A stretch of DNA of 64,000 nucleotides from Jeotgalicoccus psychrophilus DSM 19085 (GCF_000425845.1 NZ_KE384463.1:211999-275998), one strand, 5' to 3'. Positions 39,692 to 48,386 are shown, counted from the stretch's first letter. The notes: generated by a model not told the origin, from the sequence alone. Numbers and translations are program-made.

Positions 39692-40074
39692 ATGTACCGG
39701 ATGGGGGATGTTTATCATGTCGACAAAGAAACGCAGATTAAAGTATTACTTGGCGAGAGGGGACGTGCTTACGACTATGCCTGTCAGACACTCGGTGTCG
39801 ATAATATGATGCATCACAGCTATGGCGATGTGTTTACCGTGAGTGAAGCAGATGTATATGAATATACACTGATGAATAGTCTTCCGGAGAGTGAAGATAC
39901 TAGCAAAGACTCATTAAAAGAAGGCTTTCACTATTATGAAGAAGACGGCAAATCGCACACTTTCTTTAGAGAAAGAAACTATATATTTGATGAAAAAGTT
40001 TTGAAGATAGTTCGTAAGCCAAGAAATATATTGCCGCCCGTCTGATCAGACTGGCGGGGACGGGGTTGTATTAA
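39692..40074 (+). pseudogene. Broken paralogue of the 24103 gene
   Basis: The frame shares DK-TQIKVLLG, YDYACQTLGVDNM, DVFTVSEADVYEY and FRERN with the protein at 24103-24465. After residue ~100 the frame is shifted by one base; the correct continuation (AKKYIAARLIRLAGTGLY) is readable in the next frame up to TAA 40074, with an extra in-frame TAA. The upstream 30 bp keep the end of the YdcF-like neighbour (YNFIDVPD), showing that the block was duplicated together. Confidence 0.8.
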
Positions 40075-40090
40075 GAATTGAAGAATCGTT

Positions 40091-40124
40091 TTTACACTTA
40101 TGGTGATTCATAGGTGTATTTTTT
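40091..40124 (+). terminator. Intrinsic terminator, duplicate of 24474
   Basis: ACAC-TATG pairs with CATAGGTGT, followed by ATTTTTTT. Part of the duplicated block. Confidence 0.8.
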
Positions 40125-40268
40125 TATGTTTTAATTCAAACATTTATCATTCACCCTTAAATTGTAGTAATATTGTGACAATAAAGATTTGTATAAAAAA
40201 TTGGAATTCATGTTAACACTGTATTTTGAAGTACAGCATTTAAATTTATATTGAATAGGGGAATATGG

Positions 40269-40691
40269 ATGCAAAATCAACTTCATAAAGATGATTTGAA
40301 AAGTAATTCAATTAATAAAATGAAAACACTAAATATATTATATGATGCTGACCAGTATTCCGATGTGACCAAAGAAGGTGGCATAGTATTAGAGTTTTCT
40401 TTTAAGTATCTAATTTGTAAGAATCTTAATAGTAATTATTTTCCTTCTGATAAAAAATATAGGAGTCATAATCTCGAAAAATTATTGATTTTTTCTGGGA
40501 TTGAACAGTATCTAAAAGTTGAAAGTGCTAAAGATGAAAAATTTCAGGCTAACTGGTTATATATAAAAAACTGGAACATAAACTTAAGATATGAAAGTGT
40601 AGATAAATTTAAAAAAATGGATGCTGCAGAAACGTTGGAAGTACTTGATGGTAAAAGTGGGGTGTACAAATGGACAAAGAAGTATTGGTGA
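40269..40691 (+). CDS. HEPN-like domain protein
   Basis: 140 residues from ATG 40269, with AGGGGA eight bases upstream (a TTG at 40251 overlaps that site). The order of motifs is HEPN-like: an N-terminal helix YDADQYSD, a long helix IVLEFSFKYLICKNL, SHNLEKLL near the middle, and a final WNINLRYES. The catalytic R-x4-6-H of HEPN ribonucleases is not visible. HEPN proteins commonly act as RNA-cleaving toxins or in phage defence. It overlaps the next gene by 22 bp. AT-rich. Confidence 0.5.
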   Translation: MQNQLHKDDLKSNSINKMKTLNILYDADQYSDVTKEGGIVLEFSFKYLICKNLNSNYFPSDKKYRSHNLEKLLIFSGIEQYLKVESAKDEKFQANWLYIKNWNINLRYESVDKFKKMDAAETLEVLDGKSGVYKWTKKYW

Positions 40692-41071
40692 ATAAAATCA
40701 GGAGTTTTACACTAGTCTATACTCTCTTCCACCCGAAAAATATATTGATAATGCTTGTTCCGGAAAATACTTTTTTCGAGAATGACAAACTTTCCTATAC
40801 TTTATTAGTATCAGGAAAAGAATTAGACAATATTGGTGAATTATCTGCGATAAGAAAAGTTATATCTTTTCTAGATTTTAAAGAAATCTCTGATGTAGTA
40901 ACATCAGTTGTTCCGGTGAGTACAAAAGATGCAGGTATACGCTCAATGTTAGCTGGTACCATTCGAGTATCTCCTGGAAGTGACGCACATCTTTATGATA
41001 GTCAATTAAATAATGTCTTTATTAAAGAAGCAATTATATTTCATTCGCAATCACCTATGTCTGTCGAATAA
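40670..41071 (+). CDS. Unknown partner of the HEPN-like protein
   Basis: 133 residues. ATG 40670 lies inside the HEPN-like gene, with GGGGTG six bases upstream, so translation is coupled. No GS-x10-D-x-D nucleotidyltransferase motif, TM segment or HTH is visible. Beta-rich segments such as LSYTLLVSGKEL and DVVTSVVPVSTKD are present. As the second gene of the pair it may be the antidote or a cofactor; that is inference. Confidence 0.5.
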   Translation: MDKEVLVNKIRSFTLVYTLFHPKNILIMLVPENTFFENDKLSYTLLVSGKELDNIGELSAIRKVISFLDFKEISDVVTSVVPVSTKDAGIRSMLAGTIRVSPGSDAHLYDSQLNNVFIKEAIIFHSQSPMSVE

Positions 41072-41126
41072 AAAAAGAGTAATATCTTTTTGGATTTATT
41101 GTATAAGTACTAAGTGGAGGGATGAC

Positions 41127-42485
41127 ATGACACTTGAAAAGATGGATGATTTTATTCGACAGCACCGTGACGACTACCTGAATCAGCTGTTTAACTTGCT
41201 TAAGATTAAAAGTATCAGCACCGACACTGATGAGATTAGAAATTGCGCCAATGTATTAAAGGGCGACATGGAGAGTCTCGGTATTCATACCGAGATTATC
41301 GAAACAGCCGGAAATCCGGTCGTTTACGGAGAAATTCTAAACGATAAAAACCGCTTCACCTTATTAATATACGGCCACTACGATGTCCAGGCTGTGGAAC
41401 CGCTGGAACTGTGGCATTCTGATCCGTTTGAACCCGAAATCAGAGAAGGCAGAATATACGCGAGAGGTGCTGGTGATAACAGAGGACAGCTGATGGCCCA
41501 GCTGCTCGGACTGAAGACTTATCAAGCGCTCTACGGCGAGCTTCCGATTAACGTGAAGTTTATCTTTGAAGGGGAAGAAGAACTCGGCAGTGTGCATCTC
41601 GCCGATTTTGTCCACAATCACAAAACGCTGCTTGAAGCGGATTTAGTCTATACTGCAGACGGTTCATCTCATAACAGCGGCAATCCTTTAATTCTGCTTG
41701 GTGTCAGAGGGGTGCTGACTCTTGAAATGACTGTCAGTGGCGCGGATTTTGATAATCATTCCGGTAATACGGGAAATATCGTGCCGAATCCGGTGTGGAA
41801 GATGGTTGAGCTCTTGAACACCATGCGTGATGATCAAGGCCAGGTGCTGGTGGATGGTTTTTACGATCATATACGCGAGCCGAGTGATAAAGAAATAGAA
41901 CTCCTGAAGCGGCTGCCTTACGACCAGGCAGATATTGCAGAGAAAATCGGCTATGGAGATTTGGATATGGACGGGGCGTCCTATTACCATAAGCTGACCA
42001 TGGAACCGACTTTTAATATTGCGGGCATAGAGAGCGGTTACATAGGTAAACATGCAAAAACAATTATTCCCGCGAGTGCGACTGTCAATATGGATATCCG
42101 GCTGGTGGCGGACCAGGACCCGGAATACGTATTTGAGAAAATTGAAGATCACGTGAAGAAAGTAAATCCAGACGTGGTTGTGACTTATAAAGGCGCCATG
42201 CGGCCATCCAGAACACCGGCGGAACTGGAGATTGTACAGGTCGTGACCGATGCTGTTGGTCACGCCTACGGTAAAGAACCCTTAGTCCAGCCGAGCATGC
42301 CGGGCTCACTCCCGGACTATGTGTGGACAGAAATATTAAACACGCCATCCATCATTATGCCGTACGCCAACTTCGACCAGCACAACCATTCACCCAATGA
42401 AAATTTGAAAGTAGAAAACTTTTTGAATGGGATTAAATGCACGTGTAATTTGGTGAGAGAGTTGGGAGAGAGGTCTAGGGAGTAA
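41127..42485 (+). CDS. M20 family metallo-dipeptidase (copy 2)
   Basis: 452 residues, very similar along its whole length to the protein at 26119-27480, with the same zinc motifs: YGHYDVQ, GAGDNRGQ, EGEEELGS and YTADGSSHNSG. The start at ATG 41127 (preceded by GGAGGGATG) matches copy 1; the frame extends upstream without a site. Both copies look functional. Copy 2 has the HEPN-like pair upstream instead of the sulfur transporter. Confidence 0.9.
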   Translation: MTLEKMDDFIRQHRDDYLNQLFNLLKIKSISTDTDEIRNCANVLKGDMESLGIHTEIIETAGNPVVYGEILNDKNRFTLLIYGHYDVQAVEPLELWHSDPFEPEIREGRIYARGAGDNRGQLMAQLLGLKTYQALYGELPINVKFIFEGEEELGSVHLADFVHNHKTLLEADLVYTADGSSHNSGNPLILLGVRGVLTLEMTVSGADFDNHSGNTGNIVPNPVWKMVELLNTMRDDQGQVLVDGFYDHIREPSDKEIELLKRLPYDQADIAEKIGYGDLDMDGASYYHKLTMEPTFNIAGIESGYIGKHAKTIIPASATVNMDIRLVADQDPEYVFEKIEDHVKKVNPDVVVTYKGAMRPSRTPAELEIVQVVTDAVGHAYGKEPLVQPSMPGSLPDYVWTEILNTPSIIMPYANFDQHNHSPNENLKVENFLNGIKCTCNLVRELGERSRE

Positions 42486-42534
42486 ATTAAAATAAAGTGA
42501 TATTTTCGAGATATTTAGAATATAATATTAGGTT

Positions 42535-42723
42535 TTGACAACTACTATAGAATCATGGGAAATAGGGCGTTCTACCCCTAATGGATCTGCTACCAGAGTA
42601 ATGCAGCTGATGGAAAAGAACCCGCCGCTCAAAAAATCTCTCAAGAAAGCGATTGAAAAAGAGAAATCAGATGAAAATGATAAACATTTAGTTGATAGAA
42701 ATAATTTAAAAAGAAACGGCTGA
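42535..42723 (+). pseudogene. Remnant of an XRE/HigA-type antitoxin
   Basis: The 62-residue frame reads TTIESWEIGRSTPNGSA and RVMQLMEKNPPL near its start, which is the recognition-helix end of HigA/YgiT-like antitoxins (normally preceded by ~60 residues). The N-terminal part of the HTH and the start codon context are missing; only a TTG without ribosome site opens it. No toxin gene is adjacent. Confidence 0.6.
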
Positions 42724-42727
42724 ATTT

Positions 42728-42757
42728 TTGTATTTGTACGATGTCTGATGATATAAT
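42728..42757 (+). promoter_or_regulatory. Promoter of the orphan RNAII
   Basis: TTGTAT, an 18-bp spacer, and TATAAT at 42752-42757. Confidence 0.65.
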
Positions 42758-42763
42758 TAACTC

Positions 42764-42836
42764 ACAAAAAGGAAATCCATTGCTTTCACCGAAGCCCTAA
42801 TCTATGGTCGTAGATTGGGGCTTCATTTTATATTTT
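42764..42836 (+). ncRNA. Orphan par-type RNAII antitoxin RNA
   Basis: About 70 nt with the same plan as the RNAII at 61032: promoter, a ribosome-site-like complement ending TTTCACC, then a terminator hairpin (GAAGCCC-AATCTA pairing with TAGATT-GGGCTTC). Its repeat would pair with a toxin message starting GGTGAAAGCA-ATG-GATTTCC, but no such toxin gene is present here. Confidence 0.55.
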
Positions 42837-42888
42837 AAACAATAAGATTGTCTCAAACTGGCAATTAGATTCACATTATGCTAAATTA

Positions 42889-42962
42889 AAGGTAACAAAA
42901 ATAGTACACATTACTTCACCAAACCCCCAAGTGCTGGGCTGAGCGCTTGGGGGTTTTTTGGT
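42889..42962 (+). ncRNA. RNAII antitoxin of the SOS-linked Fst locus
   Basis: The segment contains the direct repeat CAAAAATAGTACACAT (42896-42911), which recurs at 43053-43068 over the toxin start codon. It is followed by a strong terminator, AACCCCCAAG pairing with CTTGGGGGTT and a T-run to 42960. Transcribed on the plus strand, it would be complementary to the toxin ribosome binding and start region. Candidate promoter CTGGCA - 18 bp - TAAATT (42858-42887). This is the DRa/DRb layout of pAD1 par. Confidence 0.75.
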
Positions 42963-42972
42963 GTTTTATCGC

Positions 42973-43068
42973 CTATTCTTTTCTTTGCTGTTCAAGCCAG
43001 TACCTAAACAGCTGCACGATGCACCCGACGATAATCGGGCCAACGAGATATACAAAAATAGTACACAT
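42973..43068 (-). CDS. Fst-family type I toxin peptide (31 aa)
   Basis: A single hydrophobic helix peptide: MCTIFVYLVGPIIVG, then CIVQLFRYWLEQQ and a charged end. The P-I-I-V-G spacing to F-x-x-W-L and the charged tail are the Fst/par toxin signature. GGAGGAGG lies ten bases upstream. The leader contains CCCGG...CCGGG, able to occlude the ribosome site. Fst peptides insert in the membrane and disturb division and nucleoids. Its RNA is opposed by the RNAII on the other strand. Confidence 0.88.
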   Translation of the reverse strand: MCTIFVYLVGPIIVGCIVQLFRYWLEQQRKE

Positions 43069-43124
43069 AATACTCCACCTCCTCCCGGTCGATATTTCGC
43101 CCGGGCTGGATAGGCGATATACTA

Positions 43125-43153
43125 ATTATACCAAAAATAGAACGTTTGTTCGA
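43125..43153 (-). promoter_or_regulatory. Toxin promoter with overlapping LexA (SOS) box
   Basis: On the minus strand an extended -10 element TGGTATAAT has its TATAAT at 43125-43130. The SOS box GAAC-GTTT-GTTC with flanking G lies at 43140-43151 and covers the -35 region and part of the spacer. It fits the Gram-positive LexA consensus CGAACN4GTTCG. LexA bound here should block the Fst toxin promoter. Confidence 0.75.
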
Positions 43154-43212
43154 TATATTTTAAATTTTTTAAAATGAAACCCCGATATTTTCCGCACTTG
43201 TATGATAATATA

Positions 43213-43224
43213 GAACATACGTTC
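43213..43224 (+). promoter_or_regulatory. LexA (SOS) box of the Y-family polymerase
   Basis: GAAC-ATAC-GTTC, 19 bp before the polymerase start codon and 61 bp from the first SOS box. It lies within the likely promoter/leader of the polymerase gene. Confidence 0.82.
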
Positions 43225-43242
43225 TATATAGGAGTGGTATTC

Positions 43243-44505
43243 ATGTATGACTATAATTTATGTCCGCACTATGATATTCTGTGCATCGATTTAAAGAGTT
43301 TCTTTGCCAGCGTGTCATGCAGGCTGAAGGGGCTGGATCCGAAGACAACCAAACTCGCTGTGGTAGGGGACACAAAGAGTATCGGTTCTGTTGTGCTCGC
43401 AGCGACACCTGAATTGAAGAAACTCGGCATTAAGACGGGGTCCAGGCTGTTTGAGATTCCCAGCCGCAGCGATATTTACATTATCAATCCTTCAATGAAA
43501 ATCTATTTGGATTACTCCATGCGTATTACGGAAATTGCACTCAAATACGTCGCACCTGAAGATTTTCATCAGTATTCTGTCGATGAGTTCTTTATGGACG
43601 TCACGCACAGCTACAAACTGTTTGCCGCTTCACCGAGAGAGCTTGCCAGGAAGATAAAGACCGAAATCTATGAAGAGACCTTAATCGAATCTGCGGTCGG
43701 TATCGGTGATAATTTGTTATTAAGTAAGGTTGCCTTGGATATTGAAGCCAAGCACATGCCGGACGGGATTACCGAATGGCGGTATAAGGATGTGGTAGAG
43801 AAAATGTGGCACATTAAGCCGCTCAGTAAATTCTGGGGCATCAATAAGAAAAGTGAAAAGAAACTGAACCAGCGGGGAATTTTTAATATTGGGGATTTGG
43901 CCAACTATCCGCACGAGTACCTGAAGCGGGATTTCGGCATTATCGGTGTCGACTGGCATCTGCACGCCAACGGCATCGATTTCAGCAAAATCAGCGAAAA
44001 GCATAAGGTCCATTCGCCGTCGATTGCAAAGAGCCAGATACTCATGCGGGATTACAAGTTCAGCGAAACTTATGTTGTTTTGTTTGAACATGTCGATGAA
44101 GTGACACACCGTATGCGGCTCATGCACCAGCTCGTACGTACCGTGCAGTTTTCCCTCGGCACGAAAGACGGTCATATCTACCGCAAGCAGTTTACCATTA
44201 AAGAAGGCACCAACAGCGAAGATGTGATTATGAGAAGACTCTGGCAGGAGCTGAAGAAACTCGCAGATCCGTACGCCCTGTACCGGACGATTAGCGTGAC
44301 ATTGACGAACTTTATCCCGGACAGCCAGAAACAGGTCTCACTTTTTCAGGACGTCGATAAAATGCTGAAAGAAGAAGCGCTGATGAAGACCATCGATGCA
44401 CTGAAAGTGAAATATGGCCAGCTGAGTGTAATGCGGGCCATCAGCTGCACCGAAGCCTCTACACTCAAACTCCGGGAAGGTTTAATCGCCGGCCATAAAA
44501 GGTAG
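43243..44505 (+). CDS. Y-family translesion DNA polymerase (UmuC/UvrX-like)
   Basis: 420 residues from ATG 43243, with AGGAG upstream; an in-frame extension to 43174 crosses the SOS box and was rejected. Catalytic acidic residues are in CIDLKSFFASV near 14 and QYSVDEFFMDVT near 110. Helix-hairpin-helix and little-finger regions follow. Such polymerases copy damaged DNA and cause SOS mutagenesis. Two LexA boxes upstream predict induction by DNA damage. It is close in type to UvrX of Bacillus, which is often on mobile elements. Confidence 0.93.
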   Translation: MYDYNLCPHYDILCIDLKSFFASVSCRLKGLDPKTTKLAVVGDTKSIGSVVLAATPELKKLGIKTGSRLFEIPSRSDIYIINPSMKIYLDYSMRITEIALKYVAPEDFHQYSVDEFFMDVTHSYKLFAASPRELARKIKTEIYEETLIESAVGIGDNLLLSKVALDIEAKHMPDGITEWRYKDVVEKMWHIKPLSKFWGINKKSEKKLNQRGIFNIGDLANYPHEYLKRDFGIIGVDWHLHANGIDFSKISEKHKVHSPSIAKSQILMRDYKFSETYVVLFEHVDEVTHRMRLMHQLVRTVQFSLGTKDGHIYRKQFTIKEGTNSEDVIMRRLWQELKKLADPYALYRTISVTLTNFIPDSQKQVSLFQDVDKMLKEEALMKTIDALKVKYGQLSVMRAISCTEASTLKLREGLIAGHKR

Positions 44506-44524
44506 AATATGGATAAGGAGTGAT

Positions 44525-44713
44525 ATGATACTGATACTTATTTTATCAATATTGAACTTAATCTACTTGATTACGGCGATTGAGGCGAATGAAGCGGGCA
44601 ATATTTACCTGTCACCGTTGGGTCTGCCGTATTATATAGCCATCGGTCTCGCGATCTTAAGTGTCGTTATACTCTTAATCACGCAAACCGGGAAGGCAGA
44701 GCGAAAAAACTGA
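44525..44713 (+). CDS. Small two-helix membrane protein (62 aa)
   Basis: Starts 19 bp after the polymerase with GGAG upstream, so it is likely in the same SOS transcript. Two hydrophobic helices (2-19 and 35-54) and a basic tail. No known family recognised. UvrX/UmuC operons often carry a small downstream gene, but not usually this one. Confidence 0.6.
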   Translation: MILILILSILNLIYLITAIEANEAGNIYLSPLGLPYYIAIGLAILSVVILLITQTGKAERKN

Positions 44714-44792
44714 GTTTGTCAGCGATCCTGGTTAATGTTGCAGGGATGTTTTTAATCACCTGTGTCTGTTCCTTTCTGTGATTTTTAGACGG

Positions 44793-45469
44793 TTATTTAC
44801 TCTCCTTACGTTTATTTCGCCAGTAACGGTAAGAAATACAAATGGCTGTGAGCGCTGTCATCCAGGCTGTAACCAGCATGATGCCGTTAAAGAGAGACTG
44901 ATGGGCTGCGAAGGTGCCAAGGGGGACAAGGGAAACCTGCCCCGGGATGGAAGCAATCAAGGTTGCTGACAAAAAGACGTACTGGCTGATACCTAAAGCG
45001 CCTGAGCCGTAATTGACTGGCCAATAGGGCAGTCCCGGAATCAGTCGTGCTGTACACATGGCTAAGAAACCTGCATTATTCAAATATTTTTCAACCGTCG
45101 GTCCATGTCTGCCAAGGAGTTTGAATGTCAGGTCTTTACCTGTGAACCTCGCTAACCAGTAGCCAATCCAAGAACCGAGTAATATACCGGTAAAAGAAAA
45201 TAAGCTGCCGGCAATGACACCGTATAGAGAACCTGCGACTAAGGCCGGAATAGTGACAGGGATCGGGGTAATAGCAATCAGGGCTGTAATGCCGATAAAA
45301 ATCAGCCAGCCCAGCCGTATCCTTGAATCATCTCTTTTAAAACTGCAGGTTTTGGAATATGTACATTAAAACTTAACCATATCAATATGCCTATGAATAC
45401 TACTAAAGTTAATAGGGAAATGATTGAACGGAGAGAAAAATCATCGGTATAATCTTTTTCTGAATTCAT
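44793..45469 (-). pseudogene. TVP38/TMEM64 (VTT domain, DedA-like) membrane protein, frameshifted
   Basis: An ATG at 45469 with GAGGAAA upstream opens MNSEKDYTDDFSL and a TM helix, but reaches a stop near 45310. In the next frame the protein continues as LGWLIFIGITALIAITPIPVT with the VTT core, including GSLYGVIAGS and GRHGPTVEKYL, through ARLIPGLPYWPVN to 44793. A one-base change near 45301-45322 would restore about 225 residues. Either a genuine mutation or a sequencing error. VTT proteins move lipids or maintain envelopes. Confidence 0.8.
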
Positions 45470-45586
45470 TATGTTTCCTCTTTCCTCGAATTTTTATCGG
45501 ATGATATATCTCTTTACTTTAACTAAGGTCTTAAGAAAAGGGAATAGATATTTAAAAATTTTAAAACTACAGGAGGCAGCTGTTCT

Positions 45587-46147
45587 ATGCGTATTTATAC
45601 TGTCGGTCATTTTGATTATTCACTCGATAAATTTCAGGAAATGCTGCAAACAGCAGATGTGACATTCGTGATGGATGTGCGGTCATTTCCTAACAGTAAA
45701 AGCCATCCGCAATATAATCAAGAATCATTTCAGGCGTGGCTAGAAGATAATGATGTAAAATATTTTCATAATAAACTGCTCGGCGGACGACGAAAACGGT
45801 CAGGCACTGTAGGAGAAAATTTGAATGAAGGCTGGAAAAATCAATCATTTCATAACTACGCAGACTACACGCTGACAGACGACTTCAAACAAGGCATCAA
45901 GTTGCTGATGGAAGATGCGAAAGAAAATACAGTCGCTATTTTATGTGCTGAACGTCATCCATCCAGATGCCACCGTTTAATTGTTAGTAACTGGTTAGTT
46001 GCCCACGATGTGAATGTCGGTCATATAATAGTGAATAATAAAGGTGAAATAGAAATAGTCCCGCATCAGCTGGGACAATGGGGTGCCATGCCGATCATAG
46101 AAGAGGATGGGGAGGTCGTTTATCCTAAGAAAACAACGAATAAGTAA
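45587..46147 (+). CDS. DUF488 family protein
   Basis: 186 residues. Opens with MRIYTVGHFDYSLDKF; MDVRSFPNSKSHPQYN is near residue 29-44 and AILCAERHPSRCHR near 125, the two motif groups of DUF488. The conserved cysteine and histidine pattern suggests a nucleic-acid- or metal-related function, but none is proved. AGGAGG is eleven bases upstream. It is divergent from the broken VTT gene and carries its own terminator. Confidence 0.85.
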   Translation: MRIYTVGHFDYSLDKFQEMLQTADVTFVMDVRSFPNSKSHPQYNQESFQAWLEDNDVKYFHNKLLGGRRKRSGTVGENLNEGWKNQSFHNYADYTLTDDFKQGIKLLMEDAKENTVAILCAERHPSRCHRLIVSNWLVAHDVNVGHIIVNNKGEIEIVPHQLGQWGAMPIIEEDGEVVYPKKTTNK

Positions 46148-46173
46148 ATTTAAAAGAATTGACTATTAATATT

Positions 46174-46206
46174 GCAAGACCCGCCTAAGTCACAGAACGG
46201 GTCTTT
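46174..46206 (+). terminator. Intrinsic terminator of the DUF488 gene
   Basis: AAGACCCG pairs with CGGGTCTT, followed by TATATA; moderate. Confidence 0.6.
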
Positions 46207-46335
46207 ATATATGGGACTCATTTGAAGAAGATATGACTAAAACCGGGGATTCGAAGCCGTTTATATCAATTGCTCACATAAATGTATATATTATAAGTAA
46301 TAGAGCAAACTTAATCTGGGAGAGGAAGAAGCTAC

Positions 46336-47178
46336 TTGAAAAGAATCAGTGTGTTACTTATGATTCTGTTTGTCAGCGCCTGCGGTGATGGACAGGCTGA
46401 ACAAAGTGAAGCGGACAGTCAGGAAGAAACAGCGTCAACCGAAGAACAATCCAATGATGAGTTGACGGAATTAGAAAAAGAAAATGAAGAGCTGCGGAAA
46501 GAACTGGCAGAGAAAGAAAAAGAAGAAGCCGAAGAAAATACGGCTAGTGAAGCGGATAAGGCAGAAGACTCAGAAGGTGAAGCGGCATCGCAGAATGACA
46601 ATAAGAAAACTGCAGCTGTTGAAGAAGAAACAGCTGAACTCGCTGTACAAGAGTTCACTATGGAAGAACAGCAGGAAATGACCCAGCACTTCTATGACTG
46701 GGCGATAGAACGCGCCGAAATTGGAAATATGGCAGTAACCAATATGTACTTCAGTCATGGAGCAGCAGGACGCGGGGATTGGTATGCTATGACGCCTGAT
46801 GGTGAAGTACAAACTCAAAATCAGGATAACCCCGGCTTCGATCATTTTGATATACATGCTGTCGGCGGCGTGGCATTTTATCAGCCTGCAAGCGGTGACT
46901 TTGGAGAAGATACGGATGCACCATTCCCAGGTACAGCTGAAGGTTACTCCAGATTAGCGCTGGCGGATACAAATATCCACAAGTATATGCTGGCCAACAA
47001 CGGCGTGGTTTATGAACTGATTGGTAAAAAAGAAAATATGAGTTTCTCATCAGGATTCGGAGAGTACGATGATGAAGGTACATATGGAGAATACCCGCCG
47101 GGACGTGAGTTTGAAATATCAGGAGACCAGGATGCCCAGCAAGAGTGGAAAAGAATACTGAGAATGTATCAGAGATAG
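46336..47178 (+). CDS. Lipoprotein with DUF4767-like domain
   Basis: 280 residues starting at TTG 46336. A lipobox ends at Cys16 (FVSAC). Residues ~18-100 are a low-complexity acidic and lysine-rich linker with a coiled-coil part. The globular C-terminal half contains HFYDWAIERAE, YFSHGAAGRGDWYAM and GGVAFYQ, features of DUF4767 proteins in Firmicutes. It should be anchored to the outer face of the membrane. Function unknown. Confidence 0.7.
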   Translation: MKRISVLLMILFVSACGDGQAEQSEADSQEETASTEEQSNDELTELEKENEELRKELAEKEKEEAEENTASEADKAEDSEGEAASQNDNKKTAAVEEETAELAVQEFTMEEQQEMTQHFYDWAIERAEIGNMAVTNMYFSHGAAGRGDWYAMTPDGEVQTQNQDNPGFDHFDIHAVGGVAFYQPASGDFGEDTDAPFPGTAEGYSRLALADTNIHKYMLANNGVVYELIGKKENMSFSSGFGEYDDEGTYGEYPPGREFEISGDQDAQQEWKRILRMYQR

Positions 47179-47292
47179 TTTTTTGGAAGGGAACATTTAA
47201 TATCCGCATCTTAATTGAGCGAAAATTTAGTAAATATAACATGAAAAGTATATAATATTATATATAAACAAACTAATTGGAGGCTATATATC

Positions 47293-48072
47293 ATGACATT
47301 AGACAGAGTTGCAGTAATTACAGGTTCGGCTCAAGGTTTAGGTAAAGGTATTGCAGAAAAATTAGGCGAAAACGGCTTTAAAGTTGTATTAAGTGATATT
47401 AATGAAGAAGTGCTTAATGAGACTTTAGAAGAACTTAAAGGTAAAAACTACGAAGTGACAGCAAAAGTCGCGGATGTTTCAAAACAGGATGATCACACTG
47501 CCCTGGTTAAACATGCAGTAGATACGTTTGGTAAATTAGATGTTTATATAAATAACGCTGGTGTTGAAGGCGCAGTTGAGCAGATAGAGAATATTACTGA
47601 AAAAGATATTGATTTTGTTTTAGATGTTAACGTTAAAGGTGTCCTATTTGGAATTCAGGCAGCAGCCAAGCAGCTCAAAGAGCAGGGCCACGGCGGAACG
47701 ATTATCAATGCATCAAGTATTGCCGGGCACGAAGGTTTCGACTTCCTGTCAACTTACAGTGCATCTAAATTCGCAGTGCGCGGCTTAACTCAAGTTGCGT
47801 CGAAAGAATTTGCCAAAGACGATATTACCGTTAATGCATATTGTCCTGGTATTGCGGCAACAGGAATGTGGGAACGTTTAGATGAGAAGTTTATGGATGT
47901 TATTGGTACTAAGAAAGGCGAAGCATTAGAACAATACGCTTCTTCTATTTCTTTAGGACGCACCCAGGAACCAAAAGACGTGGCGAACTTAGTAGCATTC
48001 CTTGCTTCTGAAGATGCAGGATATATTACTGGTCAGGCTATCTTAACTGATGGCGGTATTGTCTATAGATAA
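47293..48072 (+). CDS. butA: Acetoin(diacetyl) reductase / 2,3-butanediol dehydrogenase
   Basis: 259 residues, a classical SDR. The cofactor motif [12 protein letters not shown] is near residue 11, NNAG near 88, SSIAG near 140 and [15 protein letters not shown] near 153-167. The wording of the active-site segment and of [16 protein letters not shown] at the end closely follows staphylococcal ButA and BudC enzymes, which reduce diacetyl and acetoin with NADH. GGAGG precedes the start. A strong terminator follows. Confidence 0.82.
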   Translation: MTLDRVAVITGSAQGLGKGIAEKLGENGFKVVLSDINEEVLNETLEELKGKNYEVTAKVADVSKQDDHTALVKHAVDTFGKLDVYINNAGVEGAVEQIENITEKDIDFVLDVNVKGVLFGIQAAAKQLKEQGHGGTIINASSIAGHEGFDFLSTYSASKFAVRGLTQVASKEFAKDDITVNAYCPGIAATGMWERLDEKFMDVIGTKKGEALEQYASSISLGRTQEPKDVANLVAFLASEDAGYITGQAILTDGGIVYR

Positions 48073-48099
48073 TCTTCAAATTTTTAATCTGTAAAAGCG

Positions 48100-48138
48100 A
48101 AGCACCCCTAATCAGATATTTCTGATTAGGGGTGCTCT
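48100..48138. terminator. Terminator of butA
   Basis: AGCACCCCTAATCAGA pairs perfectly with TCTGATTAGGGGTGCT; short T-tract CTTTG. Confidence 0.88.
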
Positions 48139-48386
48139 TTGATATTTGAGGTATAGCAATGAAAATGGTCAGGTTAACACTACTGGGGAAATGCTGAGGC
48201 GAATTGCTCAAGTTTTCATTAAACATGGTAATAATATTTTGTAATTATCATTATCAACTTAAACTTATATTTCTTTAAAACTCTTACATAATATTTTAAT
48301 AATGTTACAATGATCTATTGCAGGATATATTTGTAAATACGATTTTTATGAAAAGATACGGGTGTAAATAATAGGAGGATAAAGAA

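Noticed and set aside
40670..41071. MNT nucleotidyltransferase antitoxin
   Set aside because: The GS...DxD motif is not present in the product.
42947..43177. 76-codon plus-strand frame over the Fst toxin
   Set aside because: It is antisense to the toxin and its promoter. The minus-strand Fst peptide explains the region better.
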